From: Mangrovicoccus ximenensis
Lineage (GTDB): Bacteria > Pseudomonadota > Alphaproteobacteria > Rhodobacterales > Rhodobacteraceae
Length of the DNA stretch: 64,000 nt
Assembly (NCBI RefSeq): GCF_003056725.1
Contig: NZ_QBKZ01000015.1
Coordinates: forward strand, 308,607-372,606
Direction: 5' to 3'
The notes under the pieces are model-generated. The model made no database searches. It was given only the letters and a program-made list of their open reading frames with translations, and had not been told where the DNA came from. The position numbers were made by a program, and so were the translations under genes. Positions 11,161-19,624 of the stretch are shown piece by piece. Every line of letters starts with the position of its first letter. The stretch's first letter is position 1.

Positions 11161-12290
11161 CCTTCAGCGGGCTGAGATGAGCGGCAGGCGCCGTTGCGTC
11201 CGCCCTGGAGGCAATCCGGTTCGCCTCCGCGCCCGGATGCCGCGCGTCGCGCCGGCCAAGACGCGCGCCATGCGTTCGCCCATTTGGCCGTGCATTGCGC
11301 CGCATGTCCTGCGAGAGCGACGCTGACAGGCGGATGCCGGTCGACGGCCCGATCCGCGAGTTCGGCCCGTTCAACCGCCCGGGCTTGCCATGGTCATGGC
11401 CCGGCGGCGGGCTGTCCTCTGGACCTTGAGCAACATGGCAAGGATCATGACGGTTCGTGCCTCCCGGCCTGACGAGGCCAGCCCGTCCGCGATCCCGGAA
11501 AAAGGGCCATGCGGCTCCGGCGGAGCGTCTCCGAGGCATCCGCGGCGGCGCTGCGCCTTGTCAGGCATGTGGAGCCTAGCCCTGCTGGTGGGGCCCGGCC
11601 ACAGCCCCGGCAAACGCCTGATGGCCTGCGAGCTGCGCCAGCCGGACCGGTCAGCGTGCCCCTGCCGGATACCGGGCGCCCAAAATGGTAGCGGCTTCAC
11701 CGGGGCCTGGCATGGAGCGTTGCGGTCAGTTTGCCGGCTGCGCGGCGGCCAGTGGCGCCCGGATCGGTGGCGCCGCAGGCCGGAGGGTCGGAAATGCGGC
11801 GCATGGTGGGGGCGAACGCGGCTGGGGTACATCAGGCCATGCCGGGCGCTGGCCAATCTGGTGCATTGCATCGCGGTCCGGACCAGGTCCGCAACCGGGT
11901 CCGCCAAGAGGCGGAGGGATGTGAAGGCCGCCCAAGGAGGGAAGCGGTCGGCTCGCTTCGGAGAAGGCCGCGTCCTGCAGGGCGCGGCGCCAGCCGTGAC
12001 GGCTCCCGGAAGGTCGTGGTCCAAGCCGTGCGCGCCACCTGTGACAGTCCAAGGTGGCGCGCTCGCCTTGGACAGCGGGCCGTTGGCGCCGATCTGCTTC
12101 TGGCCGCGGTTGCAGAGAACCCGGTGGATGCCGACCGCGCCGGTTTCGGCATGGGGCAGGCCGGTGCCTGTTCTCCGGGCGCGGCCATCGGGGCGGGCGC
12201 GGCCGGTCTTGGGCGGAGCGCAGGGATTGGTCCCGGAGGGCAGCTTTGCCTGCTACGGTCCCAAGGGGGATGGCCGCGCTCCCGCAGGGC
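11161..12290. other. 1.1 kb without recognisable gene
   Basis: Several long frames exist on both strands, but they have strongly biased Arg/Pro/Ala composition typical of GC-rich shadow frames. None shows a family motif, ribosome site or consistent third-position GC. I see no tRNA, IS end or repeat array. It separates the urease remnant from the dnaN terminator. Confidence 0.5.
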
Positions 12291-12291
12291 C

Positions 12292-12320
12292 AAAAAAAAC
12301 CGCGCCTCCGGGGCGCGGTT
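12292..12320 (-). terminator. rho-independent terminator of dnaN
   Basis: On the minus strand a 9-bp stem (AACCGCGCC/GGCGCGGTT, 12298-12320) with a 5-nt loop is followed by eight U residues (A tract 12292-12299). It lies 23 bp after the dnaN stop and is a textbook intrinsic terminator for the dnaA-dnaN transcript. Confidence 0.9.
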
Positions 12321-12343
12321 CGGAATTTCGGGGTGGGGCGGCG

Positions 12344-13462
12344 TCAGACCCGCATCGGCATCACGACATACACGGCGGAGGTGTCGGAGCCTTCGCGCAT
12401 CAGGGTCGGATCGCCGGAGCTGTTGAACATGAAGACGGCATTCTCGCGGTCGACCTGGGAGGCGATCTCCAGCAGGTATTTCGCGTTGAAGCCGATCTCC
12501 AGCTTCTCGTCGCCATAGGCCACGGCCAGCTCTTCCTCGGCGGCGCCGCTGTCGGGGGCGTTGACCGACAGGACCAGCCGGTCCTCGTCCATGCTGAGCT
12601 TCACGGCGCGCGAGCGCTCGGAAGACACGGTGGCGACGCGGTCGACGGCCTTGGCGAAATCCTTGGCATCGACTTCCAGCCGCTTCGGGTTGTTGGCCGG
12701 AATCACCCGCGTGTAGTCCGGGAAGGTGCCGTCGATGACCTTGGAGGTCAACGTCACGTCGGGCGTGGCGAAGCGCACCTTGGTTTCAGAGACCGAGACC
12801 TCGATCTCCGCCTCGTCCTCGTCAAGCAGCTTGCGCAGTTCGCCCACGGTCTTGCGCGGCACGATCACGCCCGGCATTTCCTCGGCGCCCGAGGGCAGCT
12901 CCGCGTCGATCCGGGCCAGCCGGTGGCCGTCGGTGGCGACGCAGCGCAGCACGCGGCCCTCCTCGGATTCGGCGACATGCATGTAGACGCCGTTGAGGTA
13001 GTAGCGGGTCTCCTCGGTGGAGATCGCGAATTTCGATTTGTCGAACAGGCGGCGCAGCACCTCGGCCTTCACCGTGAAGGTCGAGCTGTACTGGCTCGAC
13101 GGCATCACCGGGAAGTCTTCCTTCGGCAGGGTGTTCAGCTGGAACTGCGACCGGCCGGCTTCCACCGTGACGATGTTCGAGGACGGGTCGGCATTCAGCG
13201 TCACCAGCGCGCCGTCGGGCAGCTTGCGGACGATTTCATGCAGGGTCACGGCCGAGACGGTGGTCGAGCCGGCCCGCTCCACCATGGCGGGGGCCTTGTC
13301 GACGACTTCGATGTCGAGATCGGTCGCGCGGAAGGTGACGTCGGCGCCCTCGGCCTCGATCAGCACGTTGCCGAGGATCGGAATCGTGTTGCGCCGCTCG
13401 ACGACGGACTGTGCCTGGGAGACCGCGCGAAGCAGTGCGGCACGTTCGATGCTGATCCTCAT
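12344..13462 (-). CDS. dnaN: DNA polymerase III beta sliding clamp
   Basis: Complete beta clamp of 372 residues, the normal length, which tethers polymerase III to DNA. N-terminus MRISIERAALLRAVSQAQ, middle VIPANNPKRLEVDAKDFAKAVDR and the C-terminal YVVMPMRV with the family PMR motif. The ATG at 13462 is chosen over a TTG three codons upstream. It lies 139 bp downstream of dnaA on the same strand, the usual order, and ends at a strong terminator. Confidence 0.97.
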   Translation of the reverse strand: MRISIERAALLRAVSQAQSVVERRNTIPILGNVLIEAEGADVTFRATDLDIEVVDKAPAMVERAGSTTVSAVTLHEIVRKLPDGALVTLNADPSSNIVTVEAGRSQFQLNTLPKEDFPVMPSSQYSSTFTVKAEVLRRLFDKSKFAISTEETRYYLNGVYMHVAESEEGRVLRCVATDGHRLARIDAELPSGAEEMPGVIVPRKTVGELRKLLDEDEAEIEVSVSETKVRFATPDVTLTSKVIDGTFPDYTRVIPANNPKRLEVDAKDFAKAVDRVATVSSERSRAVKLSMDEDRLVLSVNAPDSGAAEEELAVAYGDEKLEIGFNAKYLLEIASQVDRENAVFMFNSSGDPTLMREGSDTSAVYVVMPMRV

Positions 13463-13601
13463 GGCGCGCAACCTTTTCCGGTGGGACGGGATTGCGACAC
13501 TATCCTAACGGCCCGTCGGCTCAAGCCCTTTTCGGCCGGTTTTACAGGCGCTAACGCCGAATGCCCGCGGATGCGGCAGAATGACCACACCGCTGCGGGC
13601 G

Positions 13602-14715
13602 TCAGGCCTCGAGCGAGCGGCGCAGCAGCTCCAGATCGTCGGCGATCTGGGTGTCCTTCTCCTTCAGTTCCTCGATGCGCTTCACGCCATGCATGATCGT
13701 GGTGTGGTCGCGCCCGCCGAAGCGGCGGCCGATTTCCGGGAGGCTGCGGGTGGTCATGTACTTGCACAGGTACATGGCGATCTGGCGCGGCCGGGCGACG
13801 GTGCGCACGCGGGTCGGGCCGATCATTTCGGAGAGGCGGATGTTGTAGTGCTCGGCCACGCGGCGCTGGATCTCGTCGATCGAGACCTTGCGCTCGGAGG
13901 CGCGCAGGATGTCCGCCAGGCAGTCCTGGGTCATCGCCATGTCGATCTTGCGGCCGACCAGCGAGGCCATCGCGAAGAGCCGCATCAGCGCGCCTTCGAG
14001 CACGCGGACATTGGTGCTGATCCGGTGGGCGAGGAACTCCAGAACGCCGTTCTCGATCGAGAGCTGCGGATACTGCTCCGCATAGGCTTCGACCTTCTGC
14101 TGCAGGATGCCGAGGCGCAGCTCGTAATCGGTCGGGTGCAGGTCGACGACGAGGCCGGATTGGAGCCGCGACACGATGCGGTTCTCCATGTCCGACATCT
14201 CGGTCGGGGTGCGGTCGCCGGAGATGACGATCTGCTTGTTCTGGTCCACGAGCGCGTTGAACGTGTGGAAGAACTCCTCCTGGGTGGAGTCCTTGCCGGC
14301 GATGAACTGGACGTCATCGACCATCAGCACGTCGACCGAGCGGAACAGCTGCTTGAAATCCATCATCTGCTTTTCGCGCAGCGCCTGCACGAAGCGGTAC
14401 ATGAACTGCTCGGCCGACAGGAACAGGATGTTCAGGTCGGGCTGCTGCTGGCGCATGTGCCAGGCGATGGCGTGCATCAGGTGGGTCTTGCCGAGGCCGA
14501 CGCCGCCATAGAGGAACAGCGGGTTGAAGGTCACGGGACCGCCCTCGGCGACGCGGCGCGCGGCGGCATGGGCCAGCTCGTTCGGCTTGCCGACCACGAA
14601 GGTGTCGAAGGTGTAGCGCGCATCCAGCGCGGCGCCGTGGACATCGGTGCCGTTCAGCGAACCGCGCGGACGGGCAGGCGCGGTCTCGGCCGGGGCAGCG
14701 GCGGGGCGCAGCGGG
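13602..14715 (-). pseudogene. dnaA: DnaA replication initiator lacking its N-terminus
   Basis: Encodes domains III and IV of DnaA: AAA+ ATPase with Walker [10 protein letters not shown] and Walker [10 protein letters not shown], sensor region SGDRTPTEM, and the DnaA-box-binding helix-turn-helix with [15 protein letters not shown]. The coding sequence is intact to the stop, but domain I (DnaB/oligomerisation contact) and most of linker II are missing. Just upstream of [14 protein letters not shown] the frame enters the antisense of a GntR-family regulator, with no proper start or ribosome site. Domain I is normally essential, so a full copy must exist elsewhere or the junction at about 14715 is artificial. 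Confidence 0.88.
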
Positions 14716-14719
14716 CGCC

Positions 14720-15162
14720 AGAAGCTCGCCGAGCTGACCAGCCCGGCCGAGGTCTGGGAGGTGCGCCTGCTCATCGAACCCGAGATCGCCCGGCTGGCCG
14801 CGGTGCGCGGCACCCCGGCCGAGATCGACGCCATCCTCGCCGCCCATGCCGCGGCCGAGCCCGGCGTCTTCGATCTCGAACATGACATCGCCTTCCACGG
14901 CGCGGTTGCCGCCGCCTGCCACAATGCGCTGGCGGCCAACCTCTTGGCGCAGATCCTGGAACTGACCCGGGACGAGGCGTTCCGGACGCGCCTGCCCGCC
15001 TATACCGACGAAACCGGCTGGCGCCATCACGACCAGATTGCCGCCGCCATCCGCGACCGCCATGCCGCCGAAGCAGAACGGGTGATGCGCACCCATCTGT
15101 CGGCGATCCTGACATGGCTCAACGGCGGCAGCGCCGCGACAGACAGAGAGGACCCAAGATGA
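14720..15162 (+). pseudogene. FCD ligand-binding domain of a FadR/GntR-type regulator (fragment)
   Basis: About 145 residues matching the all-helical FCD domain: [15 protein letters not shown], the metal-ligand positions Asp/His in [14 protein letters not shown], and HHDQIAAAIRDRHAAEAERV with a second His. The stop at 15160-15162 is native and overlaps the next start. The N-terminal winged helix-turn-helix is absent; the sequence begins at the junction with dnaA. The flavin reductase downstream was probably its operon partner. Confidence 0.82.
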
Positions 15163-15671
15163 CCGATCACATCCCGCCCGTCGATGCCGCCGCCTTCCGC
15201 GCGGCGATGCGCCTGCCCGCCACCGCCGTCACGGTGATCGCGACCGGCGAGGGCGACGCGCGCCAGGGCCTGACGGCTTCGGCAGTCTGTTCGCTTTCGG
15301 ATGCCCCGCCGATGATCCTCGCCTGCATCAACCGCAACAGCAAGGTCCTGCCCGCGATCCGCGCCAATGGATGCTTCTCGGCGAATTTCCTGACCGAGGC
15401 GCAAAGCGCCGTCGCCGCACGCTTTGCCGGGATGACCAAGGTCTATGGCGCAGAGCGCTTCGCGGGCGGGGCCTGGTCCCGGCTCGCGACGGGGGCGCCG
15501 GTGCTCGAGGACGCGCTTTCGGTCTTCGACTGCCATCTCGACTGCGAGCACGACTCGCCCACCCATGCCATCCTGATCGGCCGCGTCGCCGCGATCCGGC
15601 AGGACGACAGCGCCCGCAGCCTGGTCTATACTTCCGGCACCTTCAGCTATCCCGCCGCCCTCTCGGCCTGA
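15159..15671 (+). CDS. flavin reductase (HpaC/RutF-like)
   Basis: Flavin reductase of about 170 residues that supplies reduced FMN/FAD to a partner monooxygenase. Features: AVTVIATGEGDARQGLTASAVCSLSDAPP, then CINRNSKVLPAIRANGCFSANFL, and the terminal LVYTSGTFSY. The ATG at 15159 overlaps the stop of the FCD regulator (ATGA), indicating coupling. The oxygenase partner is not in view, so the pathway is unknown. Confidence 0.88.
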   Translation: MTDHIPPVDAAAFRAAMRLPATAVTVIATGEGDARQGLTASAVCSLSDAPPMILACINRNSKVLPAIRANGCFSANFLTEAQSAVAARFAGMTKVYGAERFAGGAWSRLATGAPVLEDALSVFDCHLDCEHDSPTHAILIGRVAAIRQDDSARSLVYTSGTFSYPAALSA

Positions 15672-15719
15672 TCCGGCGGGGGCGGGGCGGCGGCCCGGGC
15701 CATGCGGCATGCGGCTATT

Positions 15720-15755
15720 TGCCAAGCGGGCCCCGCAGGGGGTATGCGCTTGGCA
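15720..15755. repeat. inverted repeat upstream of the ECF sigma gene
   Basis: A perfect 9-bp inverted repeat (TGCCAAGCG ... CGCTTGGCA) with an 18-nt spacer lies between the flavin reductase stop and the ECF sigma gene. It lacks a T tract, so it may be an operator or an RNA hairpin rather than a terminator. A GGAACC, the form of an ECF -35 element, follows immediately at 15756-15761, but I see no convincing -10. Confidence 0.45.
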
Positions 15756-15787
15756 GGAACCACCTGCAACCGGGATGACCGACCGCC

Positions 15788-16336
15788 ATGGCTGTGCCGC
15801 CCCCCGAGGAAGACAGGACGCTGCTCGCGGGCGCGGCCCGCGGCGACCGCGACGCGATGCGCCGCCTCTATGCGCGCCATCACGACGCGCTATACGCCTT
15901 CCTGCGCCTGCGCTGCGGCAATGACGCGACCGCGATGGACGTTCTGCAGGAGGCGATGCTCGAAGTCTGGCGGAGCGCCCCGAAATTCGCCGGGAAAAGC
16001 AGCGTGCGGACCTGGATCTTCGCGATCGCGCGCAACAAGCTCTCGGACCAGTGGCGCCGCTCCTCGCGCCTGTCCTATGTCGAGGATGTCCCCGAAAGCG
16101 CCGATGACGCGCCGGATGCGGTTGCGGTGATCGGCGCTGCGCAGGACGCCTCGAAACTGCGCGCCTGCCTTGCCAAGCTGAAGAAGGCGCAGCTGGCGGT
16201 GATCCGCCTCGCCTTCTACGACGAGCTGCCCTATGACGAGATCGCCGAGATCGAGGGCATTCCCGCAGGCACCGTCAAGACCCGGATCTTCCACGCCAAG
16301 CGGGCGCTGATGCATTGCCTGGGGAGGCGCGCCTGA
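15788..16336 (+). CDS. RNA polymerase sigma factor, ECF subfamily
   Basis: Sigma factor of 182 residues. Region 2 is visible as RLYARHHDALYAFLRLR ... DVLQEAMLEVWR ... RTWIFAIARNKLSDQWRR, and region 4 as LPYDEIAEIEGIPAGTVKTR followed by FHAKRAL. The length and absence of region 3 are typical of ECF factors. A C-terminal anti-sigma fragment lies convergently right after its stop; normally an anti-sigma gene would follow on the same strand, so the locus is rearranged. Its regulon cannot be named. Confidence 0.92.
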   Translation: MAVPPPEEDRTLLAGAARGDRDAMRRLYARHHDALYAFLRLRCGNDATAMDVLQEAMLEVWRSAPKFAGKSSVRTWIFAIARNKLSDQWRRSSRLSYVEDVPESADDAPDAVAVIGAAQDASKLRACLAKLKKAQLAVIRLAFYDELPYDEIAEIEGIPAGTVKTRIFHAKRALMHCLGRRA

Positions 16337-16563
16337 TCAGGGGCGCGAGACCGCGGCAACCAGGTCGGGCCGTGCGGCAAGGGAGGCTTCGGCCGCTGAC
16401 CGCGCCGCCTCGTCCGCGAAGCCCAGCGTGTAGAGCCCGATCGCGCTCGGGCCATCGACCACCTTGGCTCCGGCAGCTTGCAGCAGCGCGGTGCCGCCTC
16501 CGCGGTCGCTCCTGCATCGAAAGCCACCTGCAGGACCGGGCCGTCGGGCGTCGCGCCCATCGC
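16337..16563 (-). pseudogene. C-terminal remnant of a possible anti-sigma/periplasmic protein
   Basis: A short minus-strand piece reading GPVLQVAFDAGATAEA and, after a frameshift around 16490, LLQAAGAKVVDGPSAIGLYT then LGFADEAARSAAEA to a stop at 16337. The pattern resembles the C-terminal tail of zinc-finger anti-sigma factors found beside ECF genes, but this is a weak call. It is cut on its upstream side by an IS5 remnant. Confidence 0.35.
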
Positions 16564-16597
16564 GGCGCCATCGGTCCGAGCCCGATGGGTGACGGCG
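16564..16597 (+). repeat. 34-bp inverted repeat, left copy
   Basis: GGCGCCATCGGTCCGAGCCC and the following 14 bp recur in inverted orientation at 17020-17054 with about three mismatches. This left copy marks the truncated 3' edge of the IS5 remnant. Confidence 0.65.
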
Positions 16598-17165
16598 CAT
16601 CCGCTGGCAACTCGCCAGCAACGGTGCCGAGGTCCCCGTTCTCGGGGCTCTGGGCCAGAAGGTCCGGCAGCACGGGGCTGTCGCCCTCTCGGCCGGACGT
16701 GAACTCCGCCGCCCGGATGTCGTCGGTGGCCGGGTCCATCGCCAGATGGACCTTGCGGTCCCGGCGTCGCCGCTGCGTGCCGTGCTTCCTGGCCAGCCAT
16801 TCTCCGTCACCAAGGAACTTGATGCCGGAGCTGTCCACGCGGAGGCTGAGCGGGCCCTGTGCCCGGCGCGACGAAAGCTGGACCGCGATTGCTCGACGGG
16901 CCTTCGCGGCCCCACTGGGGCCACGGGCCGTCACGCATTGACGGCGGCAGAGCGTGGAGACATCAGGCATCGGCCAGTCCAGCCCTGCCACCTGGAGGAT
17001 TCTGGCGACCATTCCGCCGCGCCGTCGCCCATCGGGCTCGAACCGGTGGCGCCACGATGGACAACTCACTCGGACCGATGGCGTTCCCGTGGCTCGATCT
17101 GCCGGATCAGCAAGCCGAACAGGACCGTCACCGTGAGGCAGACCCGGATGGCATTCGCCGGGGAG
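16598..17165 (-). mobile_element. IS5-family transposase remnant (copy A)
   Basis: Degenerate DDE transposase. From the upstream end: VCLTVTVLFGLLIRQ, VAGLDWPMPDVSTLCRRQ, RAQGPLSLRVDSSGIKFLGDG (first catalytic Asp), RKVHLAMD and SPVLPDLLAQSPENGDLGTVAG. The C-terminal third with the second Asp and Glu is missing, there is an extra stretch of about 40 bp between the first two blocks, and frames shift. It cannot be active. It is flanked or interrupted by a 34-bp inverted repeat (16564-16597 and 17020-17054). Confidence 0.8.
17020..17054 (-). repeat. 34-bp inverted repeat, right copy
   Basis: Inverted partner of 16564-16597, lying inside the IS5 transposase remnant between its two N-terminal blocks. 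The pair may be ends of a small nested insertion or the product of a duplication during IS decay. Confidence 0.6.
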
Positions 17166-17210
17166 GGCTCCGCCCGTCGGGCCCTCAGGGGGTCCGCCCG
17201 TTCCCTCCCC

Positions 17211-17232
17211 AAACTGTCCGCCGGGACAGTTT
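17211..17232. repeat. palindrome beside IS5 remnant A
   Basis: Perfect 9-bp stem (AAACTGTCC/GGACAGTTT) with a 4-nt loop. A longer relative (27325-27360) lies at the same place beside IS5 remnant B, and the flanks (GGGCTCCGCCC before, AACCCCGCCGGAG after) are shared, so this is part of a repeated element. Confidence 0.7.
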
Positions 17233-17567
17233 GCCTTCCGCAGAGGACCGGAGCGAACCCCGCCGGAGGATTTGCCGCCTGCGCGGACCGGACCGGACTC
17301 GCCCTGACCGCCTGCGGGTCCTGCTCATTCAGGGAACACCGGCAGACGCCCCGGCTTGCCGCCTTCAGGGCGCGCCAGGTCTATCCTTGTCCAGCCAGGC
17401 CAGGTCCGGACTTCGTGATGCAAGGCCATGAGCCCGCCGGATTGCAAAAGGGGAGTCCCGCCCCCCTTAGGAACGCGCGGCAATGCAGGTCCTCAGGGCG
17501 CGCGGCATCGCCTGATCTCACCGGCTCGTGACTGGCCGGGCGGAGACGGCTCGCGCATGATCGCGCC
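17233..17567. other. intergenic DNA between IS remnant and serine hydrolase
   Basis: About 335 bp with no recognisable gene. The first 80 bp resemble 27360-27410 and belong to the repeated IS-associated element; the rest shows nothing I can name. Confidence 0.45.
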
Positions 17568-18884
17568 ATGATCACCAGACGCGCCACGCTCCTCGCCCTG
17601 CCCGCCCTCCTCGCCGCGCCGCGGCTTTCCGCGCAATCCGCCTGGGACGCCGCCGCCGAACGAGCCGCGGGGCTCGGACAGCTCCATGCGATCCTGATCG
17701 CACAGCCGTCGCTGCGGACGGCATCTGCCGTGTCGCGGCCCTCCGCCGGGATATGGAGGCTGCGGAGGAACGCGGGCTGCGGCCCCGCCCCAGGCATGGG
17801 CGGCCCTCGAGCTCCGCCAAGACCCTCTTGACAGCTTGATGCGCCGGAGCGGGGCATCTTCGTCCGGCACGACGCAATCGCGCCGAAGCGGCAATCGGCC
17901 CTGCATCGCAATGTGCCGCAGCGTGCCGGGCCGCGGCCCGGCCCGGTCGCACGCCGCAGGTTTCCGAAGCGGGAAGCCCGGAGCATATCCGGCGAGGCAA
18001 CGGGCACAATCTCGCCCGAGTGAGGGAAAAATTTCCCCGGACGAGTTAAGGCTCTTCGATTTCCGGAGCGCCAGGCTCCGGAACATGGCGGCGCCGGGTG
18101 GCACTTGCCATATGTGTCCCAAGGACGGGGTACGGGCCCACAGATGACGGCGGCCATGTCGCACCGCCGCTCCGGGCCGCGTGGCGATCGGCGGGGGCGC
18201 CTGGTTCCCCGACGTGAGCAGACATCGCTCCGGAAGAGCCCGGACACGGGACTGGGCATCAGCGCCATCGCCCCCCATGAGGCCGATAAACCGCAGCGCG
18301 TGCCGAGCGCCCCCCGGCTCAGCGGCACCCGCCTGCTCCGCGGCTTCCGCGGCTTGGGCAGACCGAGGACTGCCACACGGCCGTCATCGCTTTCCTCCGC
18401 AGAATCCGGGCGGCGCTTCCACAGGCATTCAAGCGGCGGTCCGGGATGGAGGACGCGGTCGGTGCTGCCGAGACGATCTTCCCGGGAACGCTCGGCCGTG
18501 CCGAATGCCCAGGCGGCAGGCGCAGGCAAGGTCGCCGAGTCCGCCGGGGAAAAGCGATCCTTCCGGAGCAAGGAGTGCCGGACGAGCGGCATTGTCCGCG
18601 AAGTCCGGCAGGCTTCGATGGTCGGTCGTGTCTCGGAGGTGGCGGAAATTGGATGGCGGGGCAATCTCCGGGTGAACGGACACCCGCCCAGCCGGCGGCG
18701 GCAACCGCCAGGGTACGCGCTGGCGCGCGGCTATGGCGGCCAGGTCGTGGCGGTGGTGCCGGACCTCGCGCTGTCGGTGGTGATCACCTCGGACCCGACG
18801 CGCCCGGCGCGCAGCCAGGGCTATTTCGGCGATTTGATGGCGCTTTTCGCCGACACGGTGCTGCCCGCCGCCCGCGCCGCCTGA
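17568..18884 (+). pseudogene. beta-lactamase-type serine hydrolase, interrupted
   Basis: The two ends of one gene seem to be present in the right order and distance. At 17568 the N-terminus MITRRATLLALPALLAAPRL is a Tat/Sec-like signal followed by AERAAGLGQLHAILIAQ, as in class C beta-lactamase-fold esterases. At 18710-18884 the C-terminus reads ARGYGGQVVAVVPDLALSVV followed by ITSDPTRPARSQGYFGD and a native stop. About 970 bp between them carries no protease/lactamase sequence, so the SxxK and YxN motifs are missing. The total span of 1.3 kb would suit an intact gene, which suggests replacement of the middle rather than simple insertion. Confidence 0.6.
17735..18700. other. noncoding segment inside the interrupted serine hydrolase
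   Basis: Nearly 1 kb with no family motifs. It contains AT-richer patches (for example GGGAAAAATTTCCC near 18020) and several short perfect self-complementary words such as GGAGCGCCAGGCTCC, and reads like decayed intergenic DNA. No IS ends or RNA genes were recognised. Confidence 0.45.
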
Positions 18885-18952
18885 GACGGCTTGACCCCGG
18901 CAGGCCGCAGCGCCAGTTTCCGCGCCGGAGAGCCAGCGGAAGGACAGCGGCC

Positions 18953-19325
18953 ATGCCCGGGGACAACGGAACGGATCAGGCAGAGGCGCTGCGGCGCATC
19001 CGCGAGGCAGAGGCCAGCGGGGCGGCCGAGCTGAGCTTATACGGGCTTGCCGGGCTCGACCGGCTGCCGCCGGAGCTGGCGCAGCTCGACCGGCTGTCTT
19101 CGCTCGACCTCGGCAATACCGGGATCACCGATATCGACGTGCTGGCCCGGCTGCCGGGGCTGCAGATCGTCCAGCTGGTGAACACCCCGGCGCTGCGGCT
19201 GATCCAGGAGCTGGAACCGCTGATGGATGCCCGCGACCTGCGCATCTTCTTCCGCGACAACCCGCCCGCGGCCGCCGCGCCGGTCCTGCCCGACCCGGCC
19301 GCCACGCCGTTCCGCAGCCGCGGAA
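18953..19325 (+). pseudogene. leucine-rich-repeat protein, N-terminal fragment
   Basis: Begins at ATG 18953 (MPGDNGTDQAEALRRIREAE) behind a GGAAGGA site and shows LRR units LSLYGLAGLDRLPPELAQL, SSLDLGNTGITDIDVLARL and LQIVQLVNTPALRLIQELE. After about 115 residues, near DPAATPFRS, it meets an antisense Tat-signal gene fragment and loses LRR character. The frame happens to stay open into the next gene, but this is not a real fusion. Similar LRR proteins are often cytoplasmic interaction modules; no specific role is inferred. Confidence 0.6.
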
Positions 19326-19339
19326 CACAGGCCGTGCTC

Positions 19340-19510
19340 GACACGGGGGGGCAGGCTGATCCCGCCGGTCTCGATCTGCGAGAAGCCGGAGAGCCCGGGG
19401 ATCGGCCGGGCCGGGGGCAGCGGCGCGAAATGCCGGATCGCGCGTGGCACGCCGAGGGCGATGGCAGCGGCGCCGGCGGCGAGGAACAGGGAGCGTCTGG
19501 ACAGGGCCAT
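19340..19510 (-). pseudogene. N-terminal fragment of a Tat-signal protein
   Basis: Starts at 19510 with MALSRRSLFLAAGAAAIALG, a twin-arginine-like signal, then PLPPARPIPGLSGFSQIETG, and is cut at about 19340. A proline-rich PG(F/L)xGFxxI segment of this kind occurs in periplasmic thioredoxin-like proteins, but too little remains to decide. Confidence 0.45.
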
Positions 19511-19624
19511 GCCGCCTCCCTGCCATGGTCCGGCCGGGAAGGCCATGCTTGCCAGGACCGGAACCGCTGCGGTATTCCGTTAGGGAAAGGGTGCGTTGCC
19601 CGGGGCTGTCATCGGGAGGGCGGC

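Noticed and set aside
11161-12290. Several 100-230 residue frames as novel genes
   Set aside because: Biased composition, overlapping frames on both strands, no ribosome sites or motifs.
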